A stretch of DNA of 64,000 nucleotides from CAMLIZ01 sp966212505 (GCA_966212505.1 CBIHRS010000002.1:1-64000); one strand, 5' to 3'. Positions 16,991 through 25,659 are shown, counted from the first letter of the stretch. Notes: a model not told the origin generated them from the sequence alone. Numbers and translations are program-made.

Positions 16991-17883
16991 GCCGGTTCTC
17001 CTTCCTGCACGGGGGCGTGGCGCACCAGCTCGAAGGCCACGCTGCCGAGGTAGGTGCGGGTGAGGGCGCCGCGTTCGTCGTTGCCGTGCTCCAGCGCGTC
17101 GACGAAGTCGATGCCGCGCTTGCGCAGTGCCTTGATGGCGGTCGGCACGTCGGGGGCGCCCAGGCCGATGCGGTGCAGCAGCTCGTCGTCGTTCTCGACG
17201 TCGAGGCTGCGCGGTTCGACCAGCTGCAGGTAGAAGCTGCCGCAGGCACTGCGCAGCACGCGGCCCTGCGGCAGGATGCCGAAGCGCTCGTCGTCGGGCA
17301 GCACCTGGAAGGCGAACAGCTGGGTGTAGAACTCGGTCCAGTCCTCGATGCGGTCGGCGCCCACGTACTGCACGATGCCGAAGAAGTGCAGCCCCGCCAC
17401 CGCCGGCGGATGGCGCTGCGCGCCGGGAATCGGCACGAAGTCGACGTCGTAGATCGAGAAGTCCTGGTGGCGGTCTACGAAGTAGATGTGGCTGGCGCCG
17501 ACGCCGTGGATCGCGGGGATGTTGAGCTCCATCACCTCCACGTGGGTGGGCACGGCCCATGCGCCGCGCTCGAGCACGTGCCGGTAGGCGGCGCCCGCGT
17601 CGCGCACGCGCAGCGCGATCGCGGCGATGGCCGGCTGCTCCTCGGGCTGGGCGCGGCCCGGGCGCGCCGGCAGGTGGGCGTTGACGATGACGTTGATGTC
17701 GCCCTGGCGGTACAGCAGCACCTCGCGCGAGCGGTGGCGCGCGACCGGCTGGAAACCCAGGGTCTCCAGCACCTGGCCCAGGGCCTGGGGCTTGGTGGTG
17801 GTGTATTCGATGAACTCGATGCCCGCCAGGCCCAGCGGGTTCGGTGCTTCCGGAATCGATTCGCGGGTGGCGATGATGTTCAT
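16987..17883 (-). CDS. HPPD-like VOC protein, probable partner half of a split 3-dehydroshikimate dehydratase
   Basis: A 298-residue protein of two vicinal-oxygen-chelate halves. The N-terminal half contains LGLAGIEFIEYTTTKPQALGQVLETLGFQPVARHRSREVLLYRQGDINVIVNAH and the C-terminal half VAGLHFFGIVQYVGADRIEDWTEFYTQLFAFQV. This is the architecture of 4-hydroxyphenylpyruvate dioxygenase, but about 60 residues short of typical HPPD and with a diverged C terminus (YLGSVAFELVRHAP). It is closest in layout to the C-terminal domain fused to QuiC1. It starts at ATG 17883 with GAAGGA upstream and overlaps the barrel gene by 4 nt. A free-standing dioxygenase acting on another substrate cannot be excluded. 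Confidence 0.75.
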   Translation of the reverse strand: MNIIATRESIPEAPNPLGLAGIEFIEYTTTKPQALGQVLETLGFQPVARHRSREVLLYRQGDINVIVNAHLPARPGRAQPEEQPAIAAIALRVRDAGAAYRHVLERGAWAVPTHVEVMELNIPAIHGVGASHIYFVDRHQDFSIYDVDFVPIPGAQRHPPAVAGLHFFGIVQYVGADRIEDWTEFYTQLFAFQVLPDDERFGILPQGRVLRSACGSFYLQLVEPRSLDVENDDELLHRIGLGAPDVPTAIKALRKRGIDFVDALEHGNDERGALTRTYLGSVAFELVRHAPVQEGEPA

Positions 17884-17915
17884 GGGGATCGGTCCTTCTT
17901 CGGTTGGAGGGCGGC

Positions 17916-18962
17916 TCACGGCAGCAGGACGGTCCTGCCTTCGCGGGCGGCCTGTGAAACGGCCAGCGTGGCGGCCAGGGTGCGGGCGGCATCGCGCGCC
18001 GTCACCAGCGGCTCGGCCTCGCCACGCACCACGGCGCAGAAATGGCGCAGCTGGCGTGCCAGCGGGTCTTCGGGCTGCAGGGCCAGCCGCTCGGTGCGCA
18101 GCGGCGCCCACCACGAAGGCTCCTCGCCGCCGTCATACGTGCGCAGCCGCATCGTCGGCAGCGCGAGCGATCCGCGCTCGCCGGCGATCACGCAGGTGTC
18201 GATGCCTTCGTGGCGGTCGTAGCGTGGGTCTTCGCCGATGGTCTGTTCCCAGCTGTGGGGCCCCACCGCCGCATCGGACAGCGCGATGCTGCCCAGCGCG
18301 CCGCCGGCGAAGCGCAGGCCGATCGCGGCGGTGTCTTCCACCGCGAAGCCGCGGGCCGCATTGGAGGCCAGCGCCTGCACCGCGGTGATCTCGCCGGCCA
18401 GCATGCGCAGGCCGTCGATCTCGTGCACGAGGTTGATCAGGATGACGCCGCCGCCCGGCTCGCGGCGCCACGGGCCCTGGGCGAAGTAGCTGTCGGGCTT
18501 GCGGAAGGTGGCGCTGGCGGCCAGGCTGACGAGCCGGCCCAGGCGGCCGCTGGCGACGACCTCGCGTGCCAGCGCGAGCATCGGGCTGTGCCGGCGGTGG
18601 TGGCCCACCAGCACCGGCACGCCGGCCACCTCGGCCGCCTCCACGAGGCGCCAGGCCTCGGGCAGCGTGTCGGCCACCGGCTTCTCCACCAGCACGGGCA
18701 CGCGCCGCGCAATGCAGTGCAGCGCGCCGTCGACATGCAGCGCGTTCGGCGTGGCCAGGATCACGCCGTCGGGCCGCACTGCATCGAGCATCGGCTCGAG
18801 GCCGGCGAACAGCGGCACTCCGCGCCAGGGCTCGAGGGCCGCCGCCCGCGGCGCCGGATCGACCAGCGCCGCGAGCTCGCAGCCCTCGGCCGCGGCGATG
18901 CGCCGGGCGTGCGCGAGCCCGATGGCGCCGGCACCGGCGACGGCAAGGCGGAGCGGCTTCAT
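17916..18962 (-). CDS. Gfo/Idh/MocA-family oxidoreductase
   Basis: A 348-residue NAD(P)-dependent dehydrogenase: nucleotide motif LAVAGAGAIGLAHARRIA, EKP motif PVLVEKPVADTLPEA, and the second-domain segment GGGVILINLVHEIDGLRMLAG with the expected catalytic His and Asp. Its neighbours in the same transcription unit act on shikimate-type cyclohexane carboxylates, so a quinate, shikimate or cyclitol substrate is likely but not shown. It lies between the porin gene (13 nt upstream) and the VOC gene (32 nt downstream). Confidence 0.83.
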   Translation of the reverse strand: MKPLRLAVAGAGAIGLAHARRIAAAEGCELAALVDPAPRAAALEPWRGVPLFAGLEPMLDAVRPDGVILATPNALHVDGALHCIARRVPVLVEKPVADTLPEAWRLVEAAEVAGVPVLVGHHRRHSPMLALAREVVASGRLGRLVSLAASATFRKPDSYFAQGPWRREPGGGVILINLVHEIDGLRMLAGEITAVQALASNAARGFAVEDTAAIGLRFAGGALGSIALSDAAVGPHSWEQTIGEDPRYDRHEGIDTCVIAGERGSLALPTMRLRTYDGGEEPSWWAPLRTERLALQPEDPLARQLRHFCAVVRGEAEPLVTARDAARTLAATLAVSQAAREGRTVLLP

Positions 18963-18975
18963 CTCTCCGTGTGCC

Positions 18976-20022
18976 TCAGAAGCGGTGACGCAGGCCGACC
19001 ATCAGGCCGGTGCGGGTGTCGCGGCCCGCGAAGAAGGGTGTGGAGAAACCGCTGGTGGTGGCCACGGTCATCCACGCGTCCTTCATGCGGGTGTAGTCGG
19101 CCTCGACATAGACGTCGGTGCGCTTGGACAGCAGGTAGTCGTACATCAGCCCGCCGCTCATGCGCTTGCCGCTGGTGCCGGCGCTGTCGAGCTTGTCGAA
19201 GGTGACGGTGCCGATCAGGTTGGAGCTCGGCGTCACCGTGTAGTTGAAGCCGGTGTAGAACGCCTTGTTGTGCAGCCGGGCGGCATCGAGCTTGTGGTCG
19301 GTGTAGCCCGCGTAGAGCTTGACCGGCTGCAGGTCGTAGGTGCCGCCGAACGACCAGGTGGTCTGCTTGCTGTTGGCCACCGTGGTGCCGAAATACGTGT
19401 TGACGTCGCGCTTGGTCTGGTAGACGCCGCCGATGCGCAGCTTGCCGTCGTCGTAGGCGCCGCCGATGGCCTGGGCCGCCTTGGAGCGCACGTTGCCCGT
19501 GACCTCGCCGAAGCTGTAGCCGCCCACCACCGACACCTGGCCGAACTGCTTGCTGTAGCGCACCATGTCGTTGAAGCGCAGGCCGGTGTACTGCGAGCCC
19601 TGGTAGCCCACGATCGAGAGGTTGGCAATGGCCATCGATTCGTAGCTGGAGATGATCTCGTGCGCCACGGTGTACTGCCGGCCCATCCGCACGTCGCCGA
19701 ACTCGCCTTCGAGGCCGACGTAGACCTGGCGGCCGAACAGCGCGCCGCCCTGCAGCAGGCCGCCGGTGTCGGGCGAGAAGCCGGACTCGGCGACGAACTT
19801 CGCCTTGAGGCCGCCGCCCAGGTCTTCCACGCCGCGCAGGCCCCAGCGCGTGCCGGTGAGCGCACCTTCGGTCATCTGCAGCTTGCGGGCCCCGCCGGAC
19901 GCTTCGTTGTTGGTGATGCGCAGCGTGGTATCGATCAGGCCGTAGAGCGTGTAGCTGCTCTGGGCCTGGGCGGCGGAGGCGGCGAGGGCGGCGAGCGAGG
20001 CTGCCAGGAGGGTTCGTTTCAT
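18976..20022 (-). CDS. Outer-membrane porin (Omp32/OmpC type)
   Basis: A 348-residue Gram-negative porin with signal peptide MKRTLLAASLAALAASAAQAQ. The mature start SSYTLYGLIDTTLRITNNEASGG, RWGLRGVEDLGGGLKAKFVAESGF, FGRQVYVGLEGEFGDVRMGRQYT and the terminal GLMVGLRHRF with C-terminal Phe are standard for 16-strand betaproteobacterial porins. Of two adjacent ATGs, 20022 has the better spacing to the AGGAG upstream. Placed between the liv importer and the oxidoreductase, it probably passes the same acids through the outer membrane. A hairpin at 20142-20161 separates it from livF and may lower or separate its expression. Confidence 0.9.
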   Translation of the reverse strand: MKRTLLAASLAALAASAAQAQSSYTLYGLIDTTLRITNNEASGGARKLQMTEGALTGTRWGLRGVEDLGGGLKAKFVAESGFSPDTGGLLQGGALFGRQVYVGLEGEFGDVRMGRQYTVAHEIISSYESMAIANLSIVGYQGSQYTGLRFNDMVRYSKQFGQVSVVGGYSFGEVTGNVRSKAAQAIGGAYDDGKLRIGGVYQTKRDVNTYFGTTVANSKQTTWSFGGTYDLQPVKLYAGYTDHKLDAARLHNKAFYTGFNYTVTPSSNLIGTVTFDKLDSAGTSGKRMSGGLMYDYLLSKRTDVYVEADYTRMKDAWMTVATTSGFSTPFFAGRDTRTGLMVGLRHRF

Positions 20023-20141
20023 CATGTCTCCTCGGTCCATGGGGAAGGTGGTGGATGGCTACGTTGTGTCGGCTGTTGAGCCCGGCTGGCGCCGCGGCAG
20101 GCGTGAGCACGCCCTGGCGCAGCCCGGGACGAATCGGGGCG

Positions 20142-20161
20142 CCGACGAACCCTTTCGTCGG
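20142..20161 (-). terminator. Hairpin between livF and the porin gene
   Basis: CCGACGAA, four bases, TTCGTCGG gives a perfect 8-bp stem with a tetraloop, 23 nt after the livF stop on the minus strand. No T tract follows, so a strong intrinsic terminator is unlikely. It may be an attenuator, an mRNA-stability element or a processing site between importer and porin. Confidence 0.35.
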
Positions 20162-20183
20162 AAAGAGGTGGGTAGGGGCTAGG

Positions 20184-20927
20184 TCATGCGGCCTTCGGCA
20201 TCGCGGCGCCGCCCAGGAAGAGCCGTTCGATGTGCGGGTCGGCCAGCAGCGCCGAGGCACTGCTGTGCAGCACCTGGCGGCCCGACTCGAGCGCGATGGC
20301 CTCGTCGGCGATCTTCAGTGCGCTCTTGACGTTCTGCTCGACCATCAGCACCGTGGTGCCCTGGTCGGCGAGCGCGCGCAGCAGCACGAACACGTCGCGC
20401 ACCACCAGCGGCGAGAGGCCGATCGACGGCTCGTCGATCAGGATCACCTTGGGCCGCAGCAGCAGCGCGCGGCAGATCTCGAGCTGCTTCTGCTCGCCGC
20501 CCGAGAGCGCGGAGGCCTGGCTGTGCAGCCGCTGCTGCACGCGCGGGAACGTCTTCAGCACCTCGGGAATGCGCTCGTGCGTGGCCTTGCGGCCGAGCGT
20601 GATGCCGCCGAGCTCGAGGTTCTGCCACACGGTGAGCTGGCCGAAGAGGTTGCGGCCCTGCGGCACGAAGGCGATGCCCCGGGCGAGCAGGTCGCGCGCC
20701 GAGGCACCGGTGATGTCGGCTCCGTCGAGCCGGATGCGGCCCTGCCGCACCTTGAGCAGGCCGAACAGCGTCTTCAGCACCGTGGACTTGCCCGCGCCAT
20801 TGGGGCCGAGCAGCAGCGTGATCGCGCCGCGCCGCGCCTTCAGCGACAGGTTGTTCAGGATCATGAAGTCCTTGTAGCCGGCGACCACGTCATCGAACTC
20901 GATGGCAGGGGTGTCGTTGCTGTGCAT
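20184..20927 (-). CDS. livF: ABC transporter ATP-binding protein, LivF type
   Basis: A 247-residue ATPase: Walker A GPNGAGKST, signature LSGGEQKQLEICRA, Walker B VILIDEPSIGLSP, and the switch His is replaced by VEQN as is normal for LivF. The start ATG at 20927 was chosen over a longer in-frame start inside livG because it restores the usual LivF length and lies 2 nt after the livG stop. It energises the importer with LivG, LivH and LivM. Confidence 0.92.
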   Translation of the reverse strand: MHSNDTPAIEFDDVVAGYKDFMILNNLSLKARRGAITLLLGPNGAGKSTVLKTLFGLLKVRQGRIRLDGADITGASARDLLARGIAFVPQGRNLFGQLTVWQNLELGGITLGRKATHERIPEVLKTFPRVQQRLHSQASALSGGEQKQLEICRALLLRPKVILIDEPSIGLSPLVVRDVFVLLRALADQGTTVLMVEQNVKSALKIADEAIALESGRQVLHSSASALLADPHIERLFLGGAAMPKAA

Positions 20928-20929
20928 CG

Positions 20930-21676
20930 TCAGTTCCCCAGGTAGGCGTCGAGCACCTGCTTGTTGGCGCGGATCTCCGCCGGCGTGCCGACGGCCATCA
21001 CCTTGCCCTCGACCATCACGAGGATGCGGTGGCACAGGTCCATCACGAAATCCATGTTGTGCTCGATCACGATGAAGCTGCCCTTGCGCTGCTGGTTCAG
21101 CGTCTTGAGCAGCGTGCTGATGCCGCCCACCAGGCTGGGGTTGACGCCGGCGCAGGGCTCGTCGAGCAGCACCAGCGCGGGGTCGCTCATGAAGGCCATG
21201 GCGATGTCGACCAGCTTCTGCTGGCCGTAGCTCAGCGAACCGGCGGGCTTGTCGGCCACGTGGCGGATGCGGAACAGGTCGATCAGCTCGTCGGCCTTCC
21301 TGCCCAGCCCTGAATCCGGTGGCGCGAAGAGGCGGCTGCCCATCGTGCCCTGGTGCTCCTGGGCAGCGACGATCAGGTTGTCGCGCACGCTCATGCGGCC
21401 GAACACCTGCAGCGTCTGGAAGGTGCGGCCCACGCCGAGGCGGTTGAGCGCCATCGGCCCGAGGCCGGCGATGTCCTTGCCGTTCAGCTCGATGCGGCCC
21501 GCGTCGGGCTTGATCTGGCCGAGCACGCTGTTGAACATGGTCGTCTTGCCGGAACCGTTGGGGCCGATCACCCCGAAGATCTCGCCGGCCTTGACCTCGA
21601 ACGAGACGCCGCCCACCGCCTGGATGGCGCCGTAGGACTTGCGCAGGTCGGTGACCTTGAGGACGGTGCTGCTCAT
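20930..21676 (-). CDS. livG: ABC transporter ATP-binding protein, LivG type
   Basis: A 248-residue ATPase: Walker A GPNGSGKTT, the LivG-specific loop GVGRTFQTLQVFGRMSVRDNLIVAAQ, signature LSYGQQKLVDIA, Walker B LVLLDEPCAGVNP, switch His in VIEHNMDFV. It overlaps the livM stop by 4 nt. With LivF it powers the permease; neighbours point to hydroaromatic acids rather than leucine as cargo. Confidence 0.92.
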   Translation of the reverse strand: MSSTVLKVTDLRKSYGAIQAVGGVSFEVKAGEIFGVIGPNGSGKTTMFNSVLGQIKPDAGRIELNGKDIAGLGPMALNRLGVGRTFQTLQVFGRMSVRDNLIVAAQEHQGTMGSRLFAPPDSGLGRKADELIDLFRIRHVADKPAGSLSYGQQKLVDIAMAFMSDPALVLLDEPCAGVNPSLVGGISTLLKTLNQQRKGSFIVIEHNMDFVMDLCHRILVMVEGKVMAVGTPAEIRANKQVLDAYLGN

Positions 21677-22683
21677 CGCGCGCCCTCCGCGACGGCCGTG
21701 GCGGCCGGGTTGATCTGCGCCGCCGCGGCGGCGCGCTGGGCCGAGGCCTCGCGCGCCTGGCGGCGTGCGCGCAGCCGGTCGGGAATGCTCAGCAGCCCGT
21801 CGGGCAGCCACAGCATCAGCAGGATCACCGCGACGCCGAAGGCGAACAGATACCAGGCCTGGGCGAAGCGCAGCCACTCGGGCAGCAGCACGCCGACGGC
21901 CGAGCCCAGCAGCGGCCCGAAGAAGTAGCCCGGCCCGCCGACCACGACCATCAGGTACATCATGAACGAGGTGGCCACAGTGAAGGGCGCCGGCTCGATG
22001 AACTGCACCAGCGAGGCGAAGAGCGCGCCCGCCGCACCGGCGTAGGCCGCGCCGATCGCGAACGACAGCAGCGTGTATGCGCGCACGTCGATGCCCAGGC
22101 TCTCGGCGCGGATCGGGTTGTCGCGCAGCGCGGTGAAGGCCTTGCCCCAGGGCGAACGCAGCAGCCCCCACTGCAGCGCGCCGAGCAGCACGGTGGCGCC
22201 CAGCACGAAGTAGTAGTAGGCGAGCGGGCTCTCGAGCGACAGGCCGGCCAGCGAGGGCCGCGCGATGCCGTTGATCCCGAAGGTGCCGCCGGTCAGCCAT
22301 TCTTCGTTGCGCAGCACCAGCCAGACGGCGGTGTTGAAGCCCAGCGTCGCAAAGGCGAGGTAGAGCGTCTGCACGCGCAGCGCCGGGAAGCCCACCGCCA
22401 GGCCGATCGCGAAGCAGCCGGCCACGGCCAGCGGCAGCCCGAGCCAGAAGCTGAGGCCCGCCTTCATCACCAGCGCCACCGTGTAGGCGCCGATGCCGAA
22501 GAAGGCCGCATGCCCGAGCGACTTCTGGCCTGCGTAGCCCATCGTCAGGTTGAGGCCCATGTTGGCGATGGTGTAGACCAGCCAGTAGCTGAACAGGTAG
22601 ATGCCGTAGCTCTTGAGGAAGGGCGGCACCGCGATCAGCAGCGCCAGCCCGGCCAGCATCAGGAGGAGCGAGGATTTCTTCAT
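21673..22683 (-). CDS. livM: ABC transporter permease, LivM type
   Basis: A 336-residue polytopic membrane protein starting MKKSSLLLMLAGLALLIAVPP. The LivM pattern is clear: NLTMGYAGQKSLGHAAFFGIGAYTVAL, FATLGFN, and the EAA-like cytoplasmic loop GLLRSPWGKAFTALRDNPIRAESLGIDVRAYTLLSFAIGAAYAGAAGAL. The last 40 residues are an alanine/arginine-rich cytoplasmic tail. It lies 13 nt after livH and overlaps livG by 4 nt. Confidence 0.92.
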   Translation of the reverse strand: MKKSSLLLMLAGLALLIAVPPFLKSYGIYLFSYWLVYTIANMGLNLTMGYAGQKSLGHAAFFGIGAYTVALVMKAGLSFWLGLPLAVAGCFAIGLAVGFPALRVQTLYLAFATLGFNTAVWLVLRNEEWLTGGTFGINGIARPSLAGLSLESPLAYYYFVLGATVLLGALQWGLLRSPWGKAFTALRDNPIRAESLGIDVRAYTLLSFAIGAAYAGAAGALFASLVQFIEPAPFTVATSFMMYLMVVVGGPGYFFGPLLGSAVGVLLPEWLRFAQAWYLFAFGVAVILLMLWLPDGLLSIPDRLRARRQAREASAQRAAAAAQINPAATAVAEGAR

Positions 22684-22696
22684 TGGTGCGTCCCCA

Positions 22697-23572
22697 TCAG
22701 ACCTTGCGTTCTTCTTTTCGGCCCAGCAGGCCCTGCGGCTTGAACAGGATCACGACCATGAAGATCACCAGCGCGACCGCATCCTTGTAGGCCGGCGATA
22801 CGTAGGCCGCGGCCAGGTTCTGCGCCACGCCGACGATCAGGCCGCCGAGCAGCGCGCCGCGCGAGTTGTTGAAGCCGCCGATCACCGCCGCGAAGAAGGC
22901 CTTGGTGCCCAGCGATTCGCCCATGTCGAACTTGGCCAGGTACACCGGCGTGACCAGCAGCGCTGCGGCGCAGGCCAGCAGCGCGTTGATCGCGAAGGTG
23001 TAGAAGATCATCCGCTGCACGTCGATGCCGAGCACGGTGGCGCTCTCGGTGTTCTGCGCCACGGCCTGCATCGCGCGGCCGGTGACCGTCTTGCCGAGGA
23101 AGGCTTGCGTGCCCAGCACCAGCACCAGCGCGACCGCCAGCGTGCCGACGTCGGCCAGGGTGACCACCGCGCCGGCCACGTGCAGCACCTTGTCGGGGAA
23201 CACGTTCGGGAACGGATGCGCCTCGGCGCTGTAGCCGGCACGCACGCCGTTGCTCAGCGCCAGCGCGAGGCCGATGGTGGCCACGACGATCGGCATCATC
23301 CCGAACCTGAACAGCGGGTCGACGATGCCGCGCTTGAAGCCCCAGCCCAGCACCAGCACCGCGACGGCGCAGGTGGCCAGGAAGGCGAGCCACAGCGGCA
23401 GGCCGAGCGCGCCGAAGCCGAGCATCGAGAACGCCGGCAGCATCACGAACTCGCCCTGCGCGAAGTTCAGCGTGCCGGAGGCCTGCCACAGCAGCGTGAA
23501 GCCCAGCGCGGCGAGCGCGTAGATGCTGCCCGTTGCCATGCCAGACAACAGGAGTTGGAGAAAGTCGGCCAT
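22697..23572 (-). CDS. livH: ABC transporter permease, LivH type
   Basis: A 291-residue membrane protein of the LivH family: LLSGMATGSIYALAALGFTLLWQASGTLNFAQGEFVMLPAF at the N terminus and the conserved loop FLGKTVTGRAMQAVAQNTESATVLGIDVQRMIFYTFAINALLACAAALL. It forms the second half of the pore with LivM. It begins 6 nt after the binding-protein stop. Confidence 0.92.
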   Translation of the reverse strand: MADFLQLLLSGMATGSIYALAALGFTLLWQASGTLNFAQGEFVMLPAFSMLGFGALGLPLWLAFLATCAVAVLVLGWGFKRGIVDPLFRFGMMPIVVATIGLALALSNGVRAGYSAEAHPFPNVFPDKVLHVAGAVVTLADVGTLAVALVLVLGTQAFLGKTVTGRAMQAVAQNTESATVLGIDVQRMIFYTFAINALLACAAALLVTPVYLAKFDMGESLGTKAFFAAVIGGFNNSRGALLGGLIVGVAQNLAAAYVSPAYKDAVALVIFMVVILFKPQGLLGRKEERKV

Positions 23573-23578
23573 GTGTGT

Positions 23579-24718
23579 TTACTGCTGGCCCAGCGGCTTC
23601 AGCACGTCCTTGACTTCCTGCTTGCCATTCTTGACCTCCACGAGGAAGCTCTCGCGGTCGAGGTCGCCCTTGTCGTCGTAGGTCACGTCGAACAGCACAC
23701 CCGGCACGTTGGCCACCTTGACGCTCAGGCCCTTCATCGCCTTGGCCACCGCCACCCGGTCGAGCTTGCCGGCCTTCTCGATCGCGGCCTTGAGGACGTA
23801 GACCCCCGTGTAGCCCTTCAGGCCGTTGTGGTCGGAGACGTACTTGTATTCCTTCTCGAACTTGGTGCGGAAGGAACGCACGCCGGGATCCGGCGCATCG
23901 ACCGTGAGGCCCACGTGGGCCATCACGCCGTTGGCGGCCTCGCCGGCGAGGTCGATCACCTTCTGTCCGGTGAGGGTGCTCTCGCCGACGATCGGCTTGC
24001 TCCAGCCCTGCTTGCGCAGTTCCTTCAGCACGCGGGCCGATTCTTCCTCGTTGAGGTAGACAAACAGCGCATCCGCGTCGCTCTGCTTGGCCTTGAGCAC
24101 CGGCGCCGAGAAGTCGACCTGGCCGGGCTCGGTGGAGATGTCGGCCGCCACGGCGATGCGGCGGCCCTCGAGCGCCTTGATGATCGCGTCGTTGCCGCCC
24201 TTGCCGAAGTCGTTGTTCACGTAGATCACCGCCACCTTCTTCGCGCGCAGCTGGCCGGCGATGTAGCGGGCCACCTTGGGCATCGCGGTGGCCTGCGTGA
24301 AGCTGGTGCGGAACACGTAGGGGTTGCCCTGCTGCGTGATGTTGACCGCCTCGCCGCCGATGAAGTTGGGCACCTCGGCCCGCTTCGTCTCCATCATGCT
24401 GACCATTACCGAGCCCGAGAACACCGGCCCGAACACCGCGAAGGCGCCGTCGTCCACCGCCTTCTGCGCCAGGCCCTTGGCCACGCCGGGGTTCGACTGG
24501 GTGTCCAGCGTCACCGTCTCTATCTTCTTGCCGAGGATGCCGCCGGCAGCGTTGATCTCCTTGACCGCCAGCTCCACGCCGTTCTTCATGTTGGTGCCCG
24601 ACGTGGCGCCGGTGCCCGACAGCTCGAACAGGTTGTAGATCTTGATGTTCTCGGCATGCGCGGCGCCAATGCTGGCGAGCGCGACGGCGGCGATCAGGGA
24701 ACGGATGCTGAGGCTCAT
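23579..24718 (-). CDS. Liv-type ABC substrate-binding protein
   Basis: A 379-residue Peripla_BP_6 protein with a signal peptide (about 1-22, ending GAAHAEN). Family segments are IYNLFELSGTGATSGTNMKNGVELAVKEINAAGGILGKK, FGPVFSGSVMVSMMETKR, and YVNNDFGKGGNDAIIKAL. It is the first transporter gene, 29 nt after the AroE-like gene and 6 nt before livH. Gene context implies shikimate, quinate, dehydroshikimate or protocatechuate as ligand. The paralogue at 14798 closes the same unit, so two receptors may share one permease. Confidence 0.88.
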   Translation of the reverse strand: MSLSIRSLIAAVALASIGAAHAENIKIYNLFELSGTGATSGTNMKNGVELAVKEINAAGGILGKKIETVTLDTQSNPGVAKGLAQKAVDDGAFAVFGPVFSGSVMVSMMETKRAEVPNFIGGEAVNITQQGNPYVFRTSFTQATAMPKVARYIAGQLRAKKVAVIYVNNDFGKGGNDAIIKALEGRRIAVAADISTEPGQVDFSAPVLKAKQSDADALFVYLNEEESARVLKELRKQGWSKPIVGESTLTGQKVIDLAGEAANGVMAHVGLTVDAPDPGVRSFRTKFEKEYKYVSDHNGLKGYTGVYVLKAAIEKAGKLDRVAVAKAMKGLSVKVANVPGVLFDVTYDDKGDLDRESFLVEVKNGKQEVKDVLKPLGQQ

Positions 24719-24747
24719 GTTGTCTCCGGTGTCGTTGTCGAAAGGAA

Positions 24748-25617
24748 TCAGTGGGTCAGTGAATCGGCGGGTTGCAGCAGCGCCCGGATCTCCGACGGGT
24801 CGTGCTGCACGATGGCGGCCAACTCGCGGTAGCCGAAGAACTCGAGGTACTCCGGCACCTGCTGCAGCAGCATCTCGTAGCCCGGATGCGCAGTAATACC
24901 GCGTTCACGGCAGGCCTGCAACAGCGGCGTGGGCTGGCGCGTCATGATGATGTCGACCACGGCGGCGCCGCGGTTAAGTCCTTTGACTTCGAAGGGCAGG
25001 GGATCGCCCGGCCGCAGGCCGAGCGGCGTGGCATTGATCACGAGTGAGCAGCCCGACGGGTCGGCCTCGGCCGGTGTCTCGACCTCGACGTCGAACGCGG
25101 CGCGCAGCTTGGCGGCGGCCGCCTGCGCGCGCCCTGGCAGCGCATCGAACAGCACGAGGCGCTTGGCGCCGCGTGCCGCCAGCGACACCGCGATCGCGAT
25201 GCCGCCGCCACCCGCGCCGATGACCATCAGCCGCTCGCGGGGATCGATGGGGATGCCGAAGTGGTCCAGGGCCTTGACGAAGCCGATGCCGTCGAACAGT
25301 GCACCGGTGAAGCTGCCATCGGGCTCGGCCCGGATGCCGTTGACCGCGCCCGCGGTGCGGCCGAGGTGGTCGCAGTGCTGCAGCAGCGGCATGGCGCCCG
25401 TCTTGTGCGGGATCGACAGCAGCAGCCCGCCGACGTTGCCCGCGGCCAGCGCGTGACGCACGAAGCCCTCAAGCGACGCAGGCTTCACGTGGACCGGCAC
25501 CAGCACGGCATCGATGCCGTGCCGGCTGAACAGGTGGTTGAAGAGCTCGGGTGCCCTGACCTGCGTGACGGGATCGCCCAGGATCGGGAAGACGCGTGTG
25601 TGGCCGGTGATGTTCAT
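24748..25617 (-). CDS. AroE-like shikimate/quinate dehydrogenase family protein, catabolic type
   Basis: A 289-residue shikimate dehydrogenase-fold protein. The catalytic lysine is in LLSIPHKTGAMP and the nucleotide site is MVIGAGGGGIAIAVSLAARG. In E. coli AroE a serine pair in the GxPxxHSxSP segment holds the substrate carboxylate; here the segment reads GDPVTQVRAPE, so both serines are gone. The G-x-N-T-D motif reads GALFDG, retaining the Asp. The strand ending LVLFDA has an acid where NADP enzymes have NRT, which suggests NAD. It is therefore a diverged, probably catabolic homologue (AroE-like/SdhL type). It is first in the minus-strand unit, about 36 nt after the predicted start of transcription. 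Confidence 0.82.
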   Translation of the reverse strand: MNITGHTRVFPILGDPVTQVRAPELFNHLFSRHGIDAVLVPVHVKPASLEGFVRHALAAGNVGGLLLSIPHKTGAMPLLQHCDHLGRTAGAVNGIRAEPDGSFTGALFDGIGFVKALDHFGIPIDPRERLMVIGAGGGGIAIAVSLAARGAKRLVLFDALPGRAQAAAAKLRAAFDVEVETPAEADPSGCSLVINATPLGLRPGDPLPFEVKGLNRGAAVVDIIMTRQPTPLLQACRERGITAHPGYEMLLQQVPEYLEFFGYRELAAIVQHDPSEIRALLQPADSLTH

Positions 25618-25659
25618 CGTGAAGTCTGGTCGGCGGGCCGACTCGTCGGAATGGGCTTC

